A stretch of DNA of 64,000 bases from Phoebastria nigripes (lineage: Eukaryota > Chordata > Aves > Procellariiformes > Diomedeidae): NCBI GenBank assembly GCA_035582835.1, contig JAYKAV010002790.1, positions 217,056 to 281,055 on the forward strand, given 5' to 3'. The position numbers and the translations under genes were made by a program. The notes beneath the pieces are model-generated. The model was not told the DNA's origin. It saw nothing but the letters and a program-made list of their open reading frames with translations, and made no database searches. Of the stretch, positions 63,953 through 64,000 are shown piece by piece (position 1 is the stretch's first letter; every line of letters starts with the position of its first letter).

Positions 63953-64000
63953 CATAGAATCACAGAATCATTAAGGTTGGAAAAGACCTCTAAGATCATC
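63953..64000 (-). mobile_element. CR1 LINE 3' end, truncated by the window edge
   Basis: CATAGAATCACAGAATCATT is the reverse complement of the CR1 3'-terminal ATTCTATG-type repeat. It is followed by GGTTGGAAAAGACCTCTAAG and ATCATC, the standard adjoining CR1 sequence. The element is therefore on the minus strand with its 3' end at 63953, and the body continues beyond the window. The low divergence suggests a relatively young copy. Confidence 0.9.

Noticed and set aside
33176..64000. Exons of RAB32, the gene downstream of GRM1 in human
   Set aside because: No frame contains small GTPase motifs such as the P-loop or WDIAGQE. The gene, if present, lies beyond the window.
1..64000. CRISPR arrays, operons, tRNA or rRNA genes
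   Set aside because: The window is vertebrate nuclear DNA. No direct-repeat/spacer array, cloverleaf or rRNA sequence was seen.

Overview
The window is vertebrate nuclear DNA and almost certainly from a bird. It holds the 3' portion of GRM1 (metabotropic glutamate receptor 1) on the + strand, followed by about 31 kb of sequence in which I recognise no gene. The bird assignment rests on three things: the GRM1 exons, a CR1 3'-end signature entering at the right edge (63953-64000), and two solo LTRs of a type I recall as common in bird genomes (54446-55015 and 58936-59457).

GRM1: positions 1-1437 are intron. The large exon 1438-2368 encodes the whole seven-transmembrane domain. A long intron follows. 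Inside it, at 18400-18484, lies an 85-bp cassette exon whose translation is the short mGluR1b tail, ending in an in-frame stop. The terminal exon starts at 29397 and encodes the long mGluR1a tail to the stop at 30232-30234, including a Homer-binding PPSPF motif and a C-terminal PDZ ligand (SSTL). A 3' UTR of about 2.9 kb runs to a likely poly(A) site just after the AATAAA at 33151. An internal acceptor-like site 35 bp into the terminal exon would give an mGluR1d-like frame. Splicing of the cassette therefore decides between a long scaffold-binding tail and a short tail. Three RBFOX-type TGCATG motifs lie within 335 bp downstream of the cassette exon and are the best local candidates for controlling that choice.

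Introns: there is a CpG-rich stretch with a small minisatellite (13196-13550), a GC-box/G-quadruplex motif nearby (13941-13966), and two old, decayed CR1/L3-like LINE fragments (about 21160-21730 and 24545-24990).

Downstream 33176-64000: AT-rich sequence with homopolymer tracts (T63, T13G19T6, A29), a diverged local tandem duplication, small inverted repeats, two independently inserted solo LTRs with perfect 5-bp target duplications, and the start of a CR1 copy at the right edge. Many isolated single N bases are scattered through the window and are an assembly feature.

I found no undescribed multi-gene system. The most informative result is the intact alternative-splicing module of GRM1, which open-reading-frame scanning alone would not label.
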